Origin: Massilia sp. H6
Lineage (GTDB): Bacteria; Pseudomonadota; Gammaproteobacteria; Burkholderiales; Burkholderiaceae_D
Direction: 5' to 3'
Assembly (NCBI RefSeq): GCF_024802625.1
Contig: NZ_CP103371.1
Span: 2,170,001-2,234,000, forward strand
DNA: 64,000 nt
In this document: positions 1 to 9,097 of the stretch, piece by piece
How the letters are laid out: each line of letters opens with the position of its first letter
Numbering within the stretch: position 1 is the first letter of the stretch
Program-made: the position numbers and the translations under genes
The notes under the pieces: generated by a model
Database searches by the model: none
What the model was told of the DNA's origin: nothing
What the model saw: only the letters and a program-made list of their open reading frames with translations

Positions 1-308
1 GTGATCAGGGTATCGCCTTCACCGTACAGGGCCAGGCCCGTGATATCCAGGCCGGTGTCGGCGGTGCGGCTGATCGACGAGATGATCGCATCCAGATTCA
101 TGCCCAGGCCACCGCCGACTGAGAAGGTGAACTGGTCGGCGAAGGTGTTGCCTGCATTATCTGCTTCGAAGGTATCGCCGAAGAATGCGCTGTCATCGAT
201 CAGGTTAAGTGCTTGTGGAGAGTTTCCGATTACGTCCTGCGCCATGACAGCTGAGGAACCGAACGAAGCGGAAGCCAACACAATTGCAGCAATCAAAGAT
301 TTTTTCAT
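1..308 (-). CDS. FxDxF-type exported protein, N-terminal part only
   Basis: The gene starts at ATG 306-308 on the minus strand and leaves the window before its stop codon. The visible 102 residues begin with a signal peptide (MKKSLIAAIVLASASFGSSA, then VMA/QD). The mature part carries an F-x-D-x-F stretch (FADQF) followed by a Phe/Gly-rich beta-strand-like segment. This arrangement is typical of the FxDxF family of PEP-CTERM exported proteins of Oxalobacteraceae; the C-terminal sorting signal that would prove it lies outside the window. A GAGGA ribosome-binding site sits about 7 nt before the ATG. Function is unknown; such proteins are thought to be surface or exopolysaccharide associated. 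Confidence 0.75.
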   Translation of the reverse strand, partial: MKKSLIAAIVLASASFGSSAVMAQDVIGNSPQALNLIDDSAFFGDTFEADNAGNTFADQFTFSVGGGLGMNLDAIISSISRTADTGLDITGLALYGEGDTLI

Positions 309-754
309 GTCTTTCCTCGCATAGAGTCAGCCGCGTCCTGCAGCCTTGGTTTCTGAATCGGGGAAGTTCATGCTAACAAAACAACATGAAAATGCACGTG
401 GATTCCTATTGGCCCCAAGACGTGCACATTACGTTCCACGTTTCAACCAATTGCCGTGATGACAGGCCAAAATGCTTCGCCCCATAGTGGAGACTCTCTC
501 GCCAAGCTTGGCGAACAGAAAAAACTAGCCGCATTGCACAAAAACTGTAGGCGCAGTCTTACCTAAATTGAGGAGCGAGTCCTCTGCTGTCCCCGCTTTG
601 CATCTCCGGGAATCGTATGGGGCTGAGCAAGGTCCCCTATGGAATAATGCAATAGGGTAGGGCGGCGGTCAGCAGGGTCGGCTGCGAGTCGTGTAGGACT
701 GAGGGAAGCAGTCGAGGATGGATGGTGCAGCAAATCCAAGCGACGACCAGAAAA
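309..754. other. Intergenic stretch without a recognised gene
   Basis: About 450 nt between the exported-protein gene and the first tRNA terminator. It should hold the promoter of the exported-protein gene. A 7-bp inverted repeat TGCACGT (393-399) and ACGTGCA (420-426) with a 20-nt spacer is the only structure I noted. Short open frames here overlap the tRNA gene or lack ribosome-binding sites, so I call no gene. Confidence 0.5.
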
Positions 755-786
755 GAAAAATGGCCCAGAATTTCTTCTGAGCCATC
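755..786 (-). terminator. Rho-independent terminator of tRNA-Arg copy 1
   Basis: Read on the minus strand just after the tRNA, an 11-bp stem (ATGGCTCAGAA / TTCTGGGCCAT, one G-U pair) closes a GAAA loop and is followed by a run of T. Its sequence differs from the terminators of copies 2 and 3. Confidence 0.85.
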
Positions 787-795
787 TAAAAAAGT

Positions 796-872
796 TGGTG
801 CGGCTGGCAGGAATCGAACCCACGACCCCTTGGTTCGTAGCCAAGTACTCTATCCAGCTGAGCTACAGCCGC
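796..872 (-). tRNA. tRNA-Arg(ACG), copy 1
   Basis: A 77-nt cloverleaf with encoded CCA. The acceptor stem GCGGCTG pairs with CAGCCGC, the anticodon stem-loop reads CTTGG-CTACGAA-CCAAG giving anticodon ACG, and the T-loop contains GTTCGATTC. A34 is normally edited to inosine by TadA in bacteria and then reads CGU, CGC and CGA. The first of three identical copies in this array. Confidence 0.97.
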
Positions 873-883
873 CCGAGGCACGC

Positions 884-892
884 ATTATAGCA
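884..892 (-). promoter_or_regulatory. Extended -10 promoter of tRNA-Arg copy 1
   Basis: On the minus strand TGC-TATAAT lies 11 nt upstream of the mature tRNA 5' end, a perfect -10 hexamer with a TGn extension. All three tRNA copies share it. Confidence 0.75.
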
Positions 893-1030
893 GTACCTGG
901 CTTAATGGAAAACCCCTATATTGCGGAAAAAATTTCCTGAGGCGGGGCGCCCCCCCCAGGTAATGGCGGCAGTTCTCATCGGATAACACGCTGCGCGCAT
1001 TGACCAGCTCGAAGTCTGACTTACCCATGC

Positions 1031-1062
1031 GAAAAAGGGACCAGATCTCCCGATCTGGTCCC
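1031..1062 (-). terminator. Rho-independent terminator of tRNA-Arg copy 2
   Basis: Perfect 11-bp stem GGGACCAGATC / GATCTGGTCCC around a GGGA loop, followed by TTTTTC on the minus strand, about 10 nt after the tRNA CCA end. Identical to the terminator of copy 3. Confidence 0.92.
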
Positions 1063-1072
1063 TCATATCTTC

Positions 1073-1149
1073 TGGTGCGGCTGGCAGGAATCGAACCCAC
1101 GACCCCTTGGTTCGTAGCCAAGTACTCTATCCAGCTGAGCTACAGCCGC
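1073..1149 (-). tRNA. tRNA-Arg(ACG), copy 2
   Basis: 77 nt including CCA, identical in sequence to the other two copies in this array, anticodon ACG. It lies in a 127-bp block (1031-1157) repeated exactly at 1291-1417, so tRNA, terminator and leader were duplicated together. Confidence 0.97.
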
Positions 1150-1160
1150 CCGATGCACGC

Positions 1161-1169
1161 ATTATAGCA
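1161..1169 (-). promoter_or_regulatory. Extended -10 promoter of tRNA-Arg copy 2
   Basis: Minus-strand TGC-TATAAT 11 nt upstream of the tRNA 5' end, as in the other copies. Each copy therefore appears to be its own transcription unit. Confidence 0.75.
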
Positions 1170-1290
1170 GGGCTTCGTCTGTTGGCAAAGCCTCATCGTG
1201 CATCCGGCCGGAATGGCTGGCGGATGCGGCGCAGAGCAGGTGGGGGCCAGGCGGCGCTCGCTTGGCTGAACAGACATTTTGGAGGCCAAC

Positions 1291-1322
1291 GAAAAAGGGA
1301 CCAGATCTCCCGATCTGGTCCC
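1291..1322 (-). terminator. Rho-independent terminator of tRNA-Arg copy 3
   Basis: Same stem (GGGACCAGATC / GATCTGGTCCC), loop and T-run as the copy 2 terminator; part of the duplicated 127-bp block. Confidence 0.92.
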
Positions 1323-1332
1323 TCATATCTTC

Positions 1333-1409
1333 TGGTGCGGCTGGCAGGAATCGAACCCACGACCCCTTGGTTCGTAGCCAAGTACTCTATCCAGCTGAGC
1401 TACAGCCGC
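1333..1409 (-). tRNA. tRNA-Arg(ACG), copy 3
   Basis: 77 nt including CCA, anticodon ACG, identical to copies 1 and 2. This is the copy nearest the divergent sensor kinase gene, and its promoter shares the short intergenic region with that gene. Confidence 0.97.
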
Positions 1410-1420
1410 CCGATGCATGA

Positions 1421-1429
1421 ATTATAGCA
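1421..1429 (-). promoter_or_regulatory. Extended -10 promoter of tRNA-Arg copy 3
   Basis: Minus-strand TGC-TATAAT upstream of the tRNA. A weak -35 (TTCCGA) lies 17 bp further upstream. Confidence 0.7.
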
Positions 1430-1517
1430 GCCCGATTTTGTTTTCGGAAGCCTCAATTTTTTCCGCAGGCAAACCAGCTCTGTTAGATTAGCCGGGTTGG
1501 ATCGACATTGGAGTGGT

Positions 1518-4500
1518 ATGTTTGCCTTGAAGCCGGGATCACGTCTGGCCCTGACCGTTTTGTTGCTGCTGTTAGTCTGGACCACCTGCGCGGCCGCTGC
1601 GCCGCGCAGCCTGCGTTTCGAACGGGTGTCGATCGACCAGGGACTGTCGCAGCAGTCGGTGCTGACGATACTGCAGGACCGGCGCGGTTTCATGTGGTTC
1701 GGCACGCAGGCCGGACTGAATCGCTACGATGGCTACCGCATGACGGTATTTCGCAACGATCCCGACCGCGAAGACAGCATCCCCGACAATTATGTGATGG
1801 CGGCGCACGAGGACGCCCAGGGGCGGCTGTGGTTCGGTACCAAGGGCGGCCTGACCCGCTTCGATCATGCCAGCGGCAAGTTCGTCCGCTATGCGCCGTC
1901 CGCGGACGGCGCCGCCCGCGCCGGCAACCGCAGCGTGCTGGCCATGATCGCCGCGGCTGGCGGCGGCTTGTGGCTGGCCACCGGCGACGGCCTGCTGCAC
2001 TTCGATACCGTCAGCGGACGCTTCCGCAGTTACCGGCACGACCCTGACGATCCGACCAGCCTGCGCGACAATCGCGTCAACGCGCTTGCGCTCGACGGCA
2101 AGGGCCGGCTGTGGGTCGGCACAGCGGCCGGACTCGACCGGCTGGAGCCCGGCGGGGTGCGCTTCGAACACTTCAGCATCGATGCCAGGGATGCGCAGCG
2201 CAATACCGTGACCTCGCTCTCGATGGGGCCGCGCGATACGCTCTGGATCGGCACCGCCGCCGGACTGGAGGCCTGGCGCCTCGGCGACGCCGAGCCGCAG
2301 CGGCGCCGCATGGGCAAGGCCGAAGGCCTGGGCGGCGAGCCCGGCGAGGTACGCGTGCTGTCGCTGTATCACGACAGCAGCGCAGCGCTGTGGGTCGGCA
2401 CCGACATGGAGGGACTCAAGTGGCTGGACCCGGCCAGCGGCCGCTTCATCAGCTACCGCCACGACCGGTCCGACCAGCACTCGCTCGGCGACAACCAGGT
2501 CAGCGCAATGCTGGTGGACCGCACCGGCACCCTGTGGGTGGGCACGCTGTTCGGTGGCGTCAGCCGTACCGACCTGGCCAGCGGCGGCTTCCAGCGCTAC
2601 GGCCGCAATGTCGGACTCGGTCGGGCCAAGGTGCGCGCGATCATGGAAGCGCCGGACGGCGCTCTATGGATGGGCACTACGGGCAATGGCTTGCTGCGCA
2701 TGGACCGCGCCAGCGGGGATGTCGAACGCATCGGCCGCGGCGCCGTTGGCAGCGATGTCGTCACCTCGCTGGCGAGAGCGCACGGGCGCACCTGGATCGG
2801 CACGCCGACCGGCCTGGCCTGGCGCGACGGCGCTGGTCGCTCCGGCCGGGTGCGTCTCGGCAGCGCCCCCGGCGCCAGTTACGTCCAGGCGCTGCATGCG
2901 GGCCGCAGCGGCACGCTGTGGGTGGTCACGCGCGGTGGCCTTTCGGCGCTGGCGCCGGACGCTGGCGCCGGCTTCACGATCCGCAGCTGGCGCCATGATC
3001 CCGACGACACGTCCAGCCTAGGCGAGAACTACGGTTTTACCGTGCTGGAGGATCGCGCAGGCATCGTCTGGATCGGCACCGAGACCGGGCTCGAACGGCT
3101 CGACCCGACCAGCGGCAAGTTCCGGCACTACCGGCGCGATCCGGACCAAGCCGATACCTTGCGCCATAACCGCGTGTACCACCTGATGGAGTCGGCGCGC
3201 GGCGCGCTGTGGGTAGGCACCGCGGGCGGGCTGCACCGCATGGAACAGGGCGCGACCGGTCCGCGCTTCCGGTATTTCCCTTTCAGTTCGCGCCACGAGG
3301 CGCTGCCAATTGGCGGCGTGCTCGAAGACCGGAACGGCATCATCTGGGCCAGCACCACGGCCGGGATCACCCGCCTCGACCCGGTCAGTGGGCAGACCAG
3401 GAGCTATACCGCCAAGGATGGCATGGTGGATGGCTCGTATTTCGTCGGTGCCGCGCTGCGCGCCACCAATGGCGAGCTGTACTTTGGGGGCGTCAATGGC
3501 ATGACCTCGTTCCGGCCGGGCGAGGTGCGCGATAACCCCTACCCGCCGACGGTGGTGCTGACCGACCTGCTGGTGCTGAACCGGTCGCGCGCCGGGCCCA
3601 ATTTCCACGAACAGAAAGAAATCACGCTGTCGCACCACGACTCCGTGTTCGCACTCGAATTCGCCGCGCTGCACTACGCCGACCCGGACGACAACCGCTA
3701 CGCCTACCAGCTCGAAGGCTTCGATGCCGGCTGGGTCGATACCGACGCGCGCCGGCGCTATGCGACCTATACCAATCTCGATCCCGGGCGCTATGTGTTT
3801 CGGGTCCGAGCCAGCAACAAGGACGGGGTCTGGAATCCGCAAGCGGCGACCCTGACGATCAACATCACGCCGCCGTTCTGGAAAACCCCGTGGTTCCGGA
3901 TCCTGGCCGTGCTGGCGATCGTGGCCCTGGTCACGGCGGGCTACCGTCTGCGCATCCGCGCCCTGGTGTCGCAGAAGCTGCTGCTCGAGCGCGAGGTCGG
4001 CACCCGCACCGAGGAATTGCGGCACCAGAAAGATTCGGCGGAACGCCGCAAGCAGGAGGTCGAGGCGCAAAAGGGCGTGGTCGAACAGGCACACCGCAAC
4101 ATCGCGCTGCTGTCTGACATCGGTCGCACCCTCACCGCCAACCTCGACACCGAGGCCATCATGCGCACGCTGTACGAACACGTGCGGGCGCTGATGGACG
4201 CCAGCCTGTTCGCAGTGGTGCTGCGCCATCCGGAACGCGCCACGCTGGAGTATGTCTTTACCGTGCTGGACGGCGAGCGCGGCGAACGCTTCGAGCTGCC
4301 GCAAGACCCGGACTCGCACCTGGCCGCCTGGTCGATCGCCCATGGGCGCGAAGTGCTGGCCGGCGACCTGCCGCGGGGACTGGTCGGCTATCTGCCCGCG
4401 CTGGCGCCGGAGCGCTCGCTGGAAGTGGCGCTGCCGTACGCCTGGCGCAGCAAGATGTCGCCGCGCTCGCTGCTGATGGTGCCGGTGATGGTGGGCGAGC

Positions 4501-5450
4501 GGGTACTGGGCGCGCTGACCGTGCAAAGCACGGCCGCCCAGGCCTATGGCCAGGTCCATCTCGATATGCTCGAGACGCTGGCTGCCTATGTCGGCGTGGC
4601 GATCGACAACGCCGAAGCCTATCACCGCCTGAAGGAAACCCAGGCCCAGCTGGCGGCGCAGGAAAAGCTCGCTTCGCTCGGCTCGCTGGTGGCCGGGGTG
4701 GCGCACGAACTCAATACACCGATCGGCAACAGCCTGCTGATGGCAAGCACGCTGCGGGAAAAAACCAGCGAAGTGGCCAGCCGGTTCGACGCCTCGACCC
4801 TGCGCCGCTCCGAGCTGGCCGACTACATGGCCGAGTCGCGCGAAGCGTCGAGCCTGATCATGCGCAGCCTGCACAATGCCGCGGAGCTGGTCAACAGCTT
4901 CCGCCAGGTATCGGTCGACCAGACCAGCGCGCAGCGGCGCCAGTTCGACCTGGCGCAGGCCTGCCATGAAATCTCTGCCACCCTGATGAACACGGTGCGC
5001 CTGTCCGGGCACCGGCTGGAGCTGGCGGTGCCGCCCGGGATCGTGCTCGACAGTTACCCGGGGCCGCTCGGCCAGGTGATCATCAATTTCGTGAACAACG
5101 CCCTGTTGCACGCGTTCGAGGCGCCGGGCGGCACCATGCTGCTGGCTGCCGCGCCGCTCGATAGTAATACGGTACGCATCGAGTTTCGCGACGATGGGCG
5201 CGGCATCGCGCCGGACCACCTGGCGCGCATCTTCGATCCGTTCTTTACCACGCGCATGGGGCAGGGCGGCACCGGCCTGGGCTTGAGCATCATCTGGAAC
5301 ATCGTCACCTCGCTGCTGGGCGGGACCGTGCGGGTCGACAGTGCACCCGGCCGGGGCGCGGTGTTCCTGCTCGACCTGCCACTGCACGCGCCGGATGGAC
5401 CGGCGCTGCAGCCCATGACGCCGGAGCCGCAGGCTGCCAGTGGGGCTTGA
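1518..5450 (+). CDS. Two-component propeller sensor histidine kinase
   Basis: A 1310-residue membrane sensor kinase. A signal peptide/anchor (about residues 1-28) is followed by many beta-propeller repeats of the regulator-propeller type with recurring LWVGT or MWFGT blades (about 35-650). A Y_Y_Y domain (about 690-780) and a transmembrane helix near residues 795-815 come next. Inside the cell there is a coiled coil, a GAF domain (about 860-1040), an H-box (VAGVAHELNTP, H about 1063) and an ATPase domain with N box (NFVNNALLHAF), DDGRG and GTGLGLS. It should sense an extracytoplasmic ligand and phosphorylate a partner regulator; no receiver domain or adjacent regulator is visible, so the partner is elsewhere. 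Start: ATG 1518 with GGAG 5 nt before; a TTG at 1497 is in frame but poorer. Confidence 0.93.
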   Translation: MFALKPGSRLALTVLLLLLVWTTCAAAAPRSLRFERVSIDQGLSQQSVLTILQDRRGFMWFGTQAGLNRYDGYRMTVFRNDPDREDSIPDNYVMAAHEDAQGRLWFGTKGGLTRFDHASGKFVRYAPSADGAARAGNRSVLAMIAAAGGGLWLATGDGLLHFDTVSGRFRSYRHDPDDPTSLRDNRVNALALDGKGRLWVGTAAGLDRLEPGGVRFEHFSIDARDAQRNTVTSLSMGPRDTLWIGTAAGLEAWRLGDAEPQRRRMGKAEGLGGEPGEVRVLSLYHDSSAALWVGTDMEGLKWLDPASGRFISYRHDRSDQHSLGDNQVSAMLVDRTGTLWVGTLFGGVSRTDLASGGFQRYGRNVGLGRAKVRAIMEAPDGALWMGTTGNGLLRMDRASGDVERIGRGAVGSDVVTSLARAHGRTWIGTPTGLAWRDGAGRSGRVRLGSAPGASYVQALHAGRSGTLWVVTRGGLSALAPDAGAGFTIRSWRHDPDDTSSLGENYGFTVLEDRAGIVWIGTETGLERLDPTSGKFRHYRRDPDQADTLRHNRVYHLMESARGALWVGTAGGLHRMEQGATGPRFRYFPFSSRHEALPIGGVLEDRNGIIWASTTAGITRLDPVSGQTRSYTAKDGMVDGSYFVGAALRATNGELYFGGVNGMTSFRPGEVRDNPYPPTVVLTDLLVLNRSRAGPNFHEQKEITLSHHDSVFALEFAALHYADPDDNRYAYQLEGFDAGWVDTDARRRYATYTNLDPGRYVFRVRASNKDGVWNPQAATLTINITPPFWKTPWFRILAVLAIVALVTAGYRLRIRALVSQKLLLEREVGTRTEELRHQKDSAERRKQEVEAQKGVVEQAHRNIALLSDIGRTLTANLDTEAIMRTLYEHVRALMDASLFAVVLRHPERATLEYVFTVLDGERGERFELPQDPDSHLAAWSIAHGREVLAGDLPRGLVGYLPALAPERSLEVALPYAWRSKMSPRSLLMVPVMVGERVLGALTVQSTAAQAYGQVHLDMLETLAAYVGVAIDNAEAYHRLKETQAQLAAQEKLASLGSLVAGVAHELNTPIGNSLLMASTLREKTSEVASRFDASTLRRSELADYMAESREASSLIMRSLHNAAELVNSFRQVSVDQTSAQRRQFDLAQACHEISATLMNTVRLSGHRLELAVPPGIVLDSYPGPLGQVIINFVNNALLHAFEAPGGTMLLAAAPLDSNTVRIEFRDDGRGIAPDHLARIFDPFFTTRMGQGGTGLGLSIIWNIVTSLLGGTVRVDSAPGRGAVFLLDLPLHAPDGPALQPMTPEPQAASGA

Positions 5451-5470
5451 GCGGCGATGCCCGTGGCAAT

Positions 5471-6418
5471 TCAGGAGACCACATTGCGCGGCTTGCCGGC
5501 GACCCAGGCCTCGATGTTATCGACCAGCATATCGGCCAGCGTCTGCATGGCGCCGGCGCTGGCCCAGGCCACGTGCGGGGTCAGGATGAAATTCGGCAGC
5601 CGCAGCGCGAGCAGCGCATTACCGGAGGTCGGCGGCTCCTGGGACAGCACATCGAAGCCGGCGCCGCCGATCTGGTTTGCCCGCAAGGCCTCGGCCAGCG
5701 CCGCTTCGTCCACCAGGCCGCCGCGCGCGGTATTGATCAAGAGGGCAGTGCGTTTCATGAGCGCGAGCTCGCGCTGGCCGATCAGGTGGCGGGTCTGAGG
5801 CGTGAGCGGCAGGTGCAGGCTGACCACGTCGGCGCTGGCCAGCAGTTCGTCGAGCGGCAGCTGCACGACCCCGTCCTGCTGGATCGGCGAGCGCGAGGTC
5901 GCCACGATCTGCATGCCGAAGGCGCGGCCCAGTTGCGCCACCCTGTGCCCAAGCGCGCCATAGCCCACAATACCCAGCCGGCTGCCGGCCAGGTCGCCGA
6001 TCGGGTGATCGAGCAGGCAAAAGCGGCTCGAGCGTTCCCAGCGGCCAGCCTCGACGTCGTCGACATAGGCGCGCAGGTTGCGTCGCAGCGCCAGCAGCAG
6101 CGTAAAGCAATGTTCGGGCACCGATACCAGTGAATAATCGCGAATGTTCGAGACCACGATGCCCTGCGCGCGGCAGGCATCAAGGTCGACATTGTCGGTG
6201 CCGGTGGCGGCGATCGCCACCATCTGCAAACCTGGCAGCTGCTGCAGCGCCGCGGCGCGCAGCGGTACCTTGTTGGTGATTGCGATCGTGGCGCCGGCCA
6301 GGCGTTCGACGACCTGGTCGTCAAGCGTGCCGTCGTGGTCCTGCCAGTCGTGGGCGAAGCCGGGCGCCCGTACGCTGGCCTGCAGGCTGTCGCGATCCAG
6401 AAAGACGATTCGGTGCAT
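5471..6418 (-). CDS. D-2-hydroxyacid dehydrogenase (NAD(P)-dependent)
   Basis: A 315-residue cytosolic oxidoreductase of the D-isomer-specific 2-hydroxyacid dehydrogenase family, interconverting a 2-keto acid and a D-2-hydroxy acid. The Rossmann motif GYGALG lies near residue 151. The substrate-binding Arg is in NTARGGLVDE (about 235) and the catalytic His with its following Ala-Trp is in LTPHVAWAS (about 285), a spacing usual for glycerate dehydrogenase/hydroxypyruvate reductase, which is my best guess for the substrate. Start ATG 6418 is supported by GAGG 8 nt upstream; the frame is open further upstream without a ribosome site. It converges on the sensor kinase gene with a 20-nt gap. Confidence 0.9.
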   Translation of the reverse strand: MHRIVFLDRDSLQASVRAPGFAHDWQDHDGTLDDQVVERLAGATIAITNKVPLRAAALQQLPGLQMVAIAATGTDNVDLDACRAQGIVVSNIRDYSLVSVPEHCFTLLLALRRNLRAYVDDVEAGRWERSSRFCLLDHPIGDLAGSRLGIVGYGALGHRVAQLGRAFGMQIVATSRSPIQQDGVVQLPLDELLASADVVSLHLPLTPQTRHLIGQRELALMKRTALLINTARGGLVDEAALAEALRANQIGGAGFDVLSQEPPTSGNALLALRLPNFILTPHVAWASAGAMQTLADMLVDNIEAWVAGKPRNVVS

Positions 6419-6567
6419 GTTTGCCTCGCGCTGGGGAAAACCGCATTGTAGTCGCAGCCTTGTTCGACAAGCGCGCCAACCCTGCCCGTCGACAGGGTTA
6501 GCTGGCGTACAGTCGCCCCGCATCGCCCCGGCCTACACTCTGGACAGACAGTTGCCAAGAGGCTCAC

Positions 6568-9084
6568 ATGCCAGACGCGCTCGCACTTTATCAGGCCAAG
6601 CGAAATTTCGGCATCACGCCCGAGCCCGCCGATGGCGGGGTTGCCGCAACCGGTGCCTTGAGCTTCGTGATCCAGAAGCACTGGGCCAAGCGGCTGCACT
6701 ACGATCTGCGCCTCGAACTCGACGGCACCATGAAGAGCTGGGCCGTGCCCAAGGGCCCCAGCTACGATACCCGTGACAAGCGCATGGCCGTGCAGGTCGA
6801 GGATCACCCGATCTCGTATGCCGACTTCGAGGGCACCATTCCGGCCAAGCAGTATGGCGCTGGCAAGGTCATCATCTGGGACAAGGGCGTCTGGGAGCCG
6901 GTTGGCGATCCGCACCAGGGCTATCGCGATGGCAACCTGAAGTTCACGCTGCACGGCCACAAGATGCAGGGACGCTGGGCCTTGATTCGCATGAAGGGCA
7001 GGGGTGAAAAGCAAGCGGCCTGGCTCCTGATCAAAGAGAAGGACGAGTACGCGCGGGCGGCGCACGAGTTCTCGGTGGTCGACGCGCTGCCCGACAGCGT
7101 CAAGGCCTTGCCCTTGCCGGCCAGCACAGGCAAGGGCAAGGTGGCAGGCTTGCCCGACGCCGCTGTCGAAGCTGCATTGCCAGAAACCCTCGCGCCCGAA
7201 CTTGCCACGCTGGTCGAGGCCCCGCCGCAGAACGCGGCCGACTGGGTATTCGAGGTGAAGTTTGACGGCTACCGCATGCTGGCGCGGGTCGAGGACGGCC
7301 GGGTGCGGCTGGTGACGCGTAACGACAACGACTGGACCGACAAGCTCCCCGCGCTGTGCCAGGAACTCGAGCGCCTGGGTTTGCCCGACGGCTGGTACGA
7401 CGGCGAGATCGTCGTGCACGACCAGCACGGCAAGCCCGATTTCGGCCTGCTGCAACAGGCCTTCGATGGCGTACGCCGGGCCGATATCGCTTACTTCCTG
7501 TTCGATCTGCCTTACTGCGCAGGATACGACTTGCGCGAGGTCCCGCTGGTGGAGCGGCGTGCTGTACTCGAACGGGTGCTCGAGCGGGTGCTGGACGGGG
7601 CTGGTGCCGGCAGCGTGCGCTTCTCGGCCGAATTCGGCGCCAACCCGGACGAGCTGATGGTCGCTGCCTGCAAGATGGGGCTGGAGGGCGTGATCGGCAA
7701 GCGGCGCGACGCGCGCTATGTGTCGCGCCGCTCACCCGATTGGATCAAGCTCAAATGCGGGCTGCGCCAGGAATTCGTCATCGGCGGTTTCACCGATCCG
7801 AAAGGCGCGCGCAAGGGCATCGGCTCGCTGTTGCTGGGCACCTATGACCGCGAGGGCGTCTTGCGCTATGCCGGCAAGGTCGGCACCGGCTTGAACCACG
7901 CTACCCTGATGGACCTGCAGCAGCGGCTCGAGCCGCTGCGCACCGAAGCCAGCCCGTTCCCGCCACGCGCCGTTCCCGGCCGCCAGCATCACTGGGTCGA
8001 GCCGGTACTGGTGGCCGAAGTGAGCTTTTCTGAATGGACCAGCGCCGGCGCGGTGCGCCATCCGGTGTTCCAGGGTCTGCGCGCCGACAAGCCGGCACGT
8101 GGCATCACGCGCGAAGAGCCGCGCCAGATCGAGGACGGCGCCGGGCCGGCGGCCACCGACACTGCGGCGAAGACGCCCGCTAGCGGCCGGCGCGGCAAGC
8201 TGCCGGCGTCGCTGCGGGTGACCAGCCCGGAGCGGGTGGTCGATCCGTCCACCGGCATCACCAAGCTCGACCTGATCGGCTACTACGCGCAGGTGGGCGA
8301 GCTGATGCTGGAGCACCTCAGGCACCGCCCGCTGACCCTGGTGCGCGCGCCGGGCGGCATCGGGGCCGGGTTGGTCTTCCAGAAGCATGCCGAGGTCAAG
8401 AAGCTGCCCGGCGTCAAGCAGCTGGCCGCAGCGCTCGATCCCGCCAATCCGCCCATGCTCGAAATCGTGGAGGTCGACGGTATCTTGTCGGTGGCGCAGT
8501 GGAACGCGATCGAGCTGCATACCCAGAACGCGCTGGCCACAAGCTACGAAAAGCCGGACCGCATGGTGTTCGACCTCGACCCGGGCGAGGGCGTGCAATG
8601 GCCCGCGATGCAAGAAGCGGCGCAGATCATGCATGCCTTCCTCGACGAGCTGGGCCTGCCATCCTTTCTCAAGACCAGCGGCGGCAAGGGCCTGCACGTG
8701 GTGGTGCCGATCAAGCCCGAGTACGGCTGGGATACGGTCAAGGCCTTTTCGCAGGCCATCGTGCAGCACCTGGCCGCTACGCTGCCGGACCGGCTGGCGT
8801 TCAAGAGCGGTCCCAAGAACCGGGTCGGCAAGATTTTTATCGACTACCTGCGCAACGGGCGCGGCGCCACCACCGTCTGCGCCTGGTCGGCCCGGGCCCG
8901 GCCCGGCATGGGCATCTCGGTGCCGCTCGAATGGGACGAACTCATGACGCTCACATCGAGCACCCAGTGGACAGTGGCGAACGTGCACACGCGCCTAAGC
9001 CGGGGCAACGCGCCCTGGGCCGGGTATGCCAGGGCGGCCAAGCGCCTTGGCAAGGCGATGAAGGTACTGGGCTTCGAGGAATAA
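6568..9084 (+). CDS. ligD: DNA ligase D (multidomain NHEJ ligase)
   Basis: An 838-residue NHEJ enzyme. Domain order: 3'-phosphoesterase (about 10-165, with HYDLRLELDG), ATP-dependent ligase (about 205-510, adenylated Lys in EVKFDGYR, about residue 231) and primase/polymerase (about 560-835, with VFDLDPGEG and SGGKGLHVVVP). The phosphoesterase trims 3' ends, the polymerase fills gaps with a preference for ribonucleotides, and the ligase seals. The order phosphoesterase-ligase-polymerase is the common proteobacterial form. Its partner Ku is 3 kb downstream (12145-13263) on the other strand, not in the same operon. The length is normal and all three domains look intact. Confidence 0.96.
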   Translation: MPDALALYQAKRNFGITPEPADGGVAATGALSFVIQKHWAKRLHYDLRLELDGTMKSWAVPKGPSYDTRDKRMAVQVEDHPISYADFEGTIPAKQYGAGKVIIWDKGVWEPVGDPHQGYRDGNLKFTLHGHKMQGRWALIRMKGRGEKQAAWLLIKEKDEYARAAHEFSVVDALPDSVKALPLPASTGKGKVAGLPDAAVEAALPETLAPELATLVEAPPQNAADWVFEVKFDGYRMLARVEDGRVRLVTRNDNDWTDKLPALCQELERLGLPDGWYDGEIVVHDQHGKPDFGLLQQAFDGVRRADIAYFLFDLPYCAGYDLREVPLVERRAVLERVLERVLDGAGAGSVRFSAEFGANPDELMVAACKMGLEGVIGKRRDARYVSRRSPDWIKLKCGLRQEFVIGGFTDPKGARKGIGSLLLGTYDREGVLRYAGKVGTGLNHATLMDLQQRLEPLRTEASPFPPRAVPGRQHHWVEPVLVAEVSFSEWTSAGAVRHPVFQGLRADKPARGITREEPRQIEDGAGPAATDTAAKTPASGRRGKLPASLRVTSPERVVDPSTGITKLDLIGYYAQVGELMLEHLRHRPLTLVRAPGGIGAGLVFQKHAEVKKLPGVKQLAAALDPANPPMLEIVEVDGILSVAQWNAIELHTQNALATSYEKPDRMVFDLDPGEGVQWPAMQEAAQIMHAFLDELGLPSFLKTSGGKGLHVVVPIKPEYGWDTVKAFSQAIVQHLAATLPDRLAFKSGPKNRVGKIFIDYLRNGRGATTVCAWSARARPGMGISVPLEWDELMTLTSSTQWTVANVHTRLSRGNAPWAGYARAAKRLGKAMKVLGFEE

Positions 9085-9097
9085 GGGCGCGCGCCGC

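Noticed and set aside
796..1409. tRNA-Arg array as an integration site of a mobile element
   Set aside because: No integrase, direct repeats flanking foreign DNA, or phage genes are seen on either side.
3018..5387. 789-residue open frame antisense to the sensor kinase
   Set aside because: Shadow of the propeller/GAF/kinase coding sequence; composition is His/Arg/Gln-rich nonsense.
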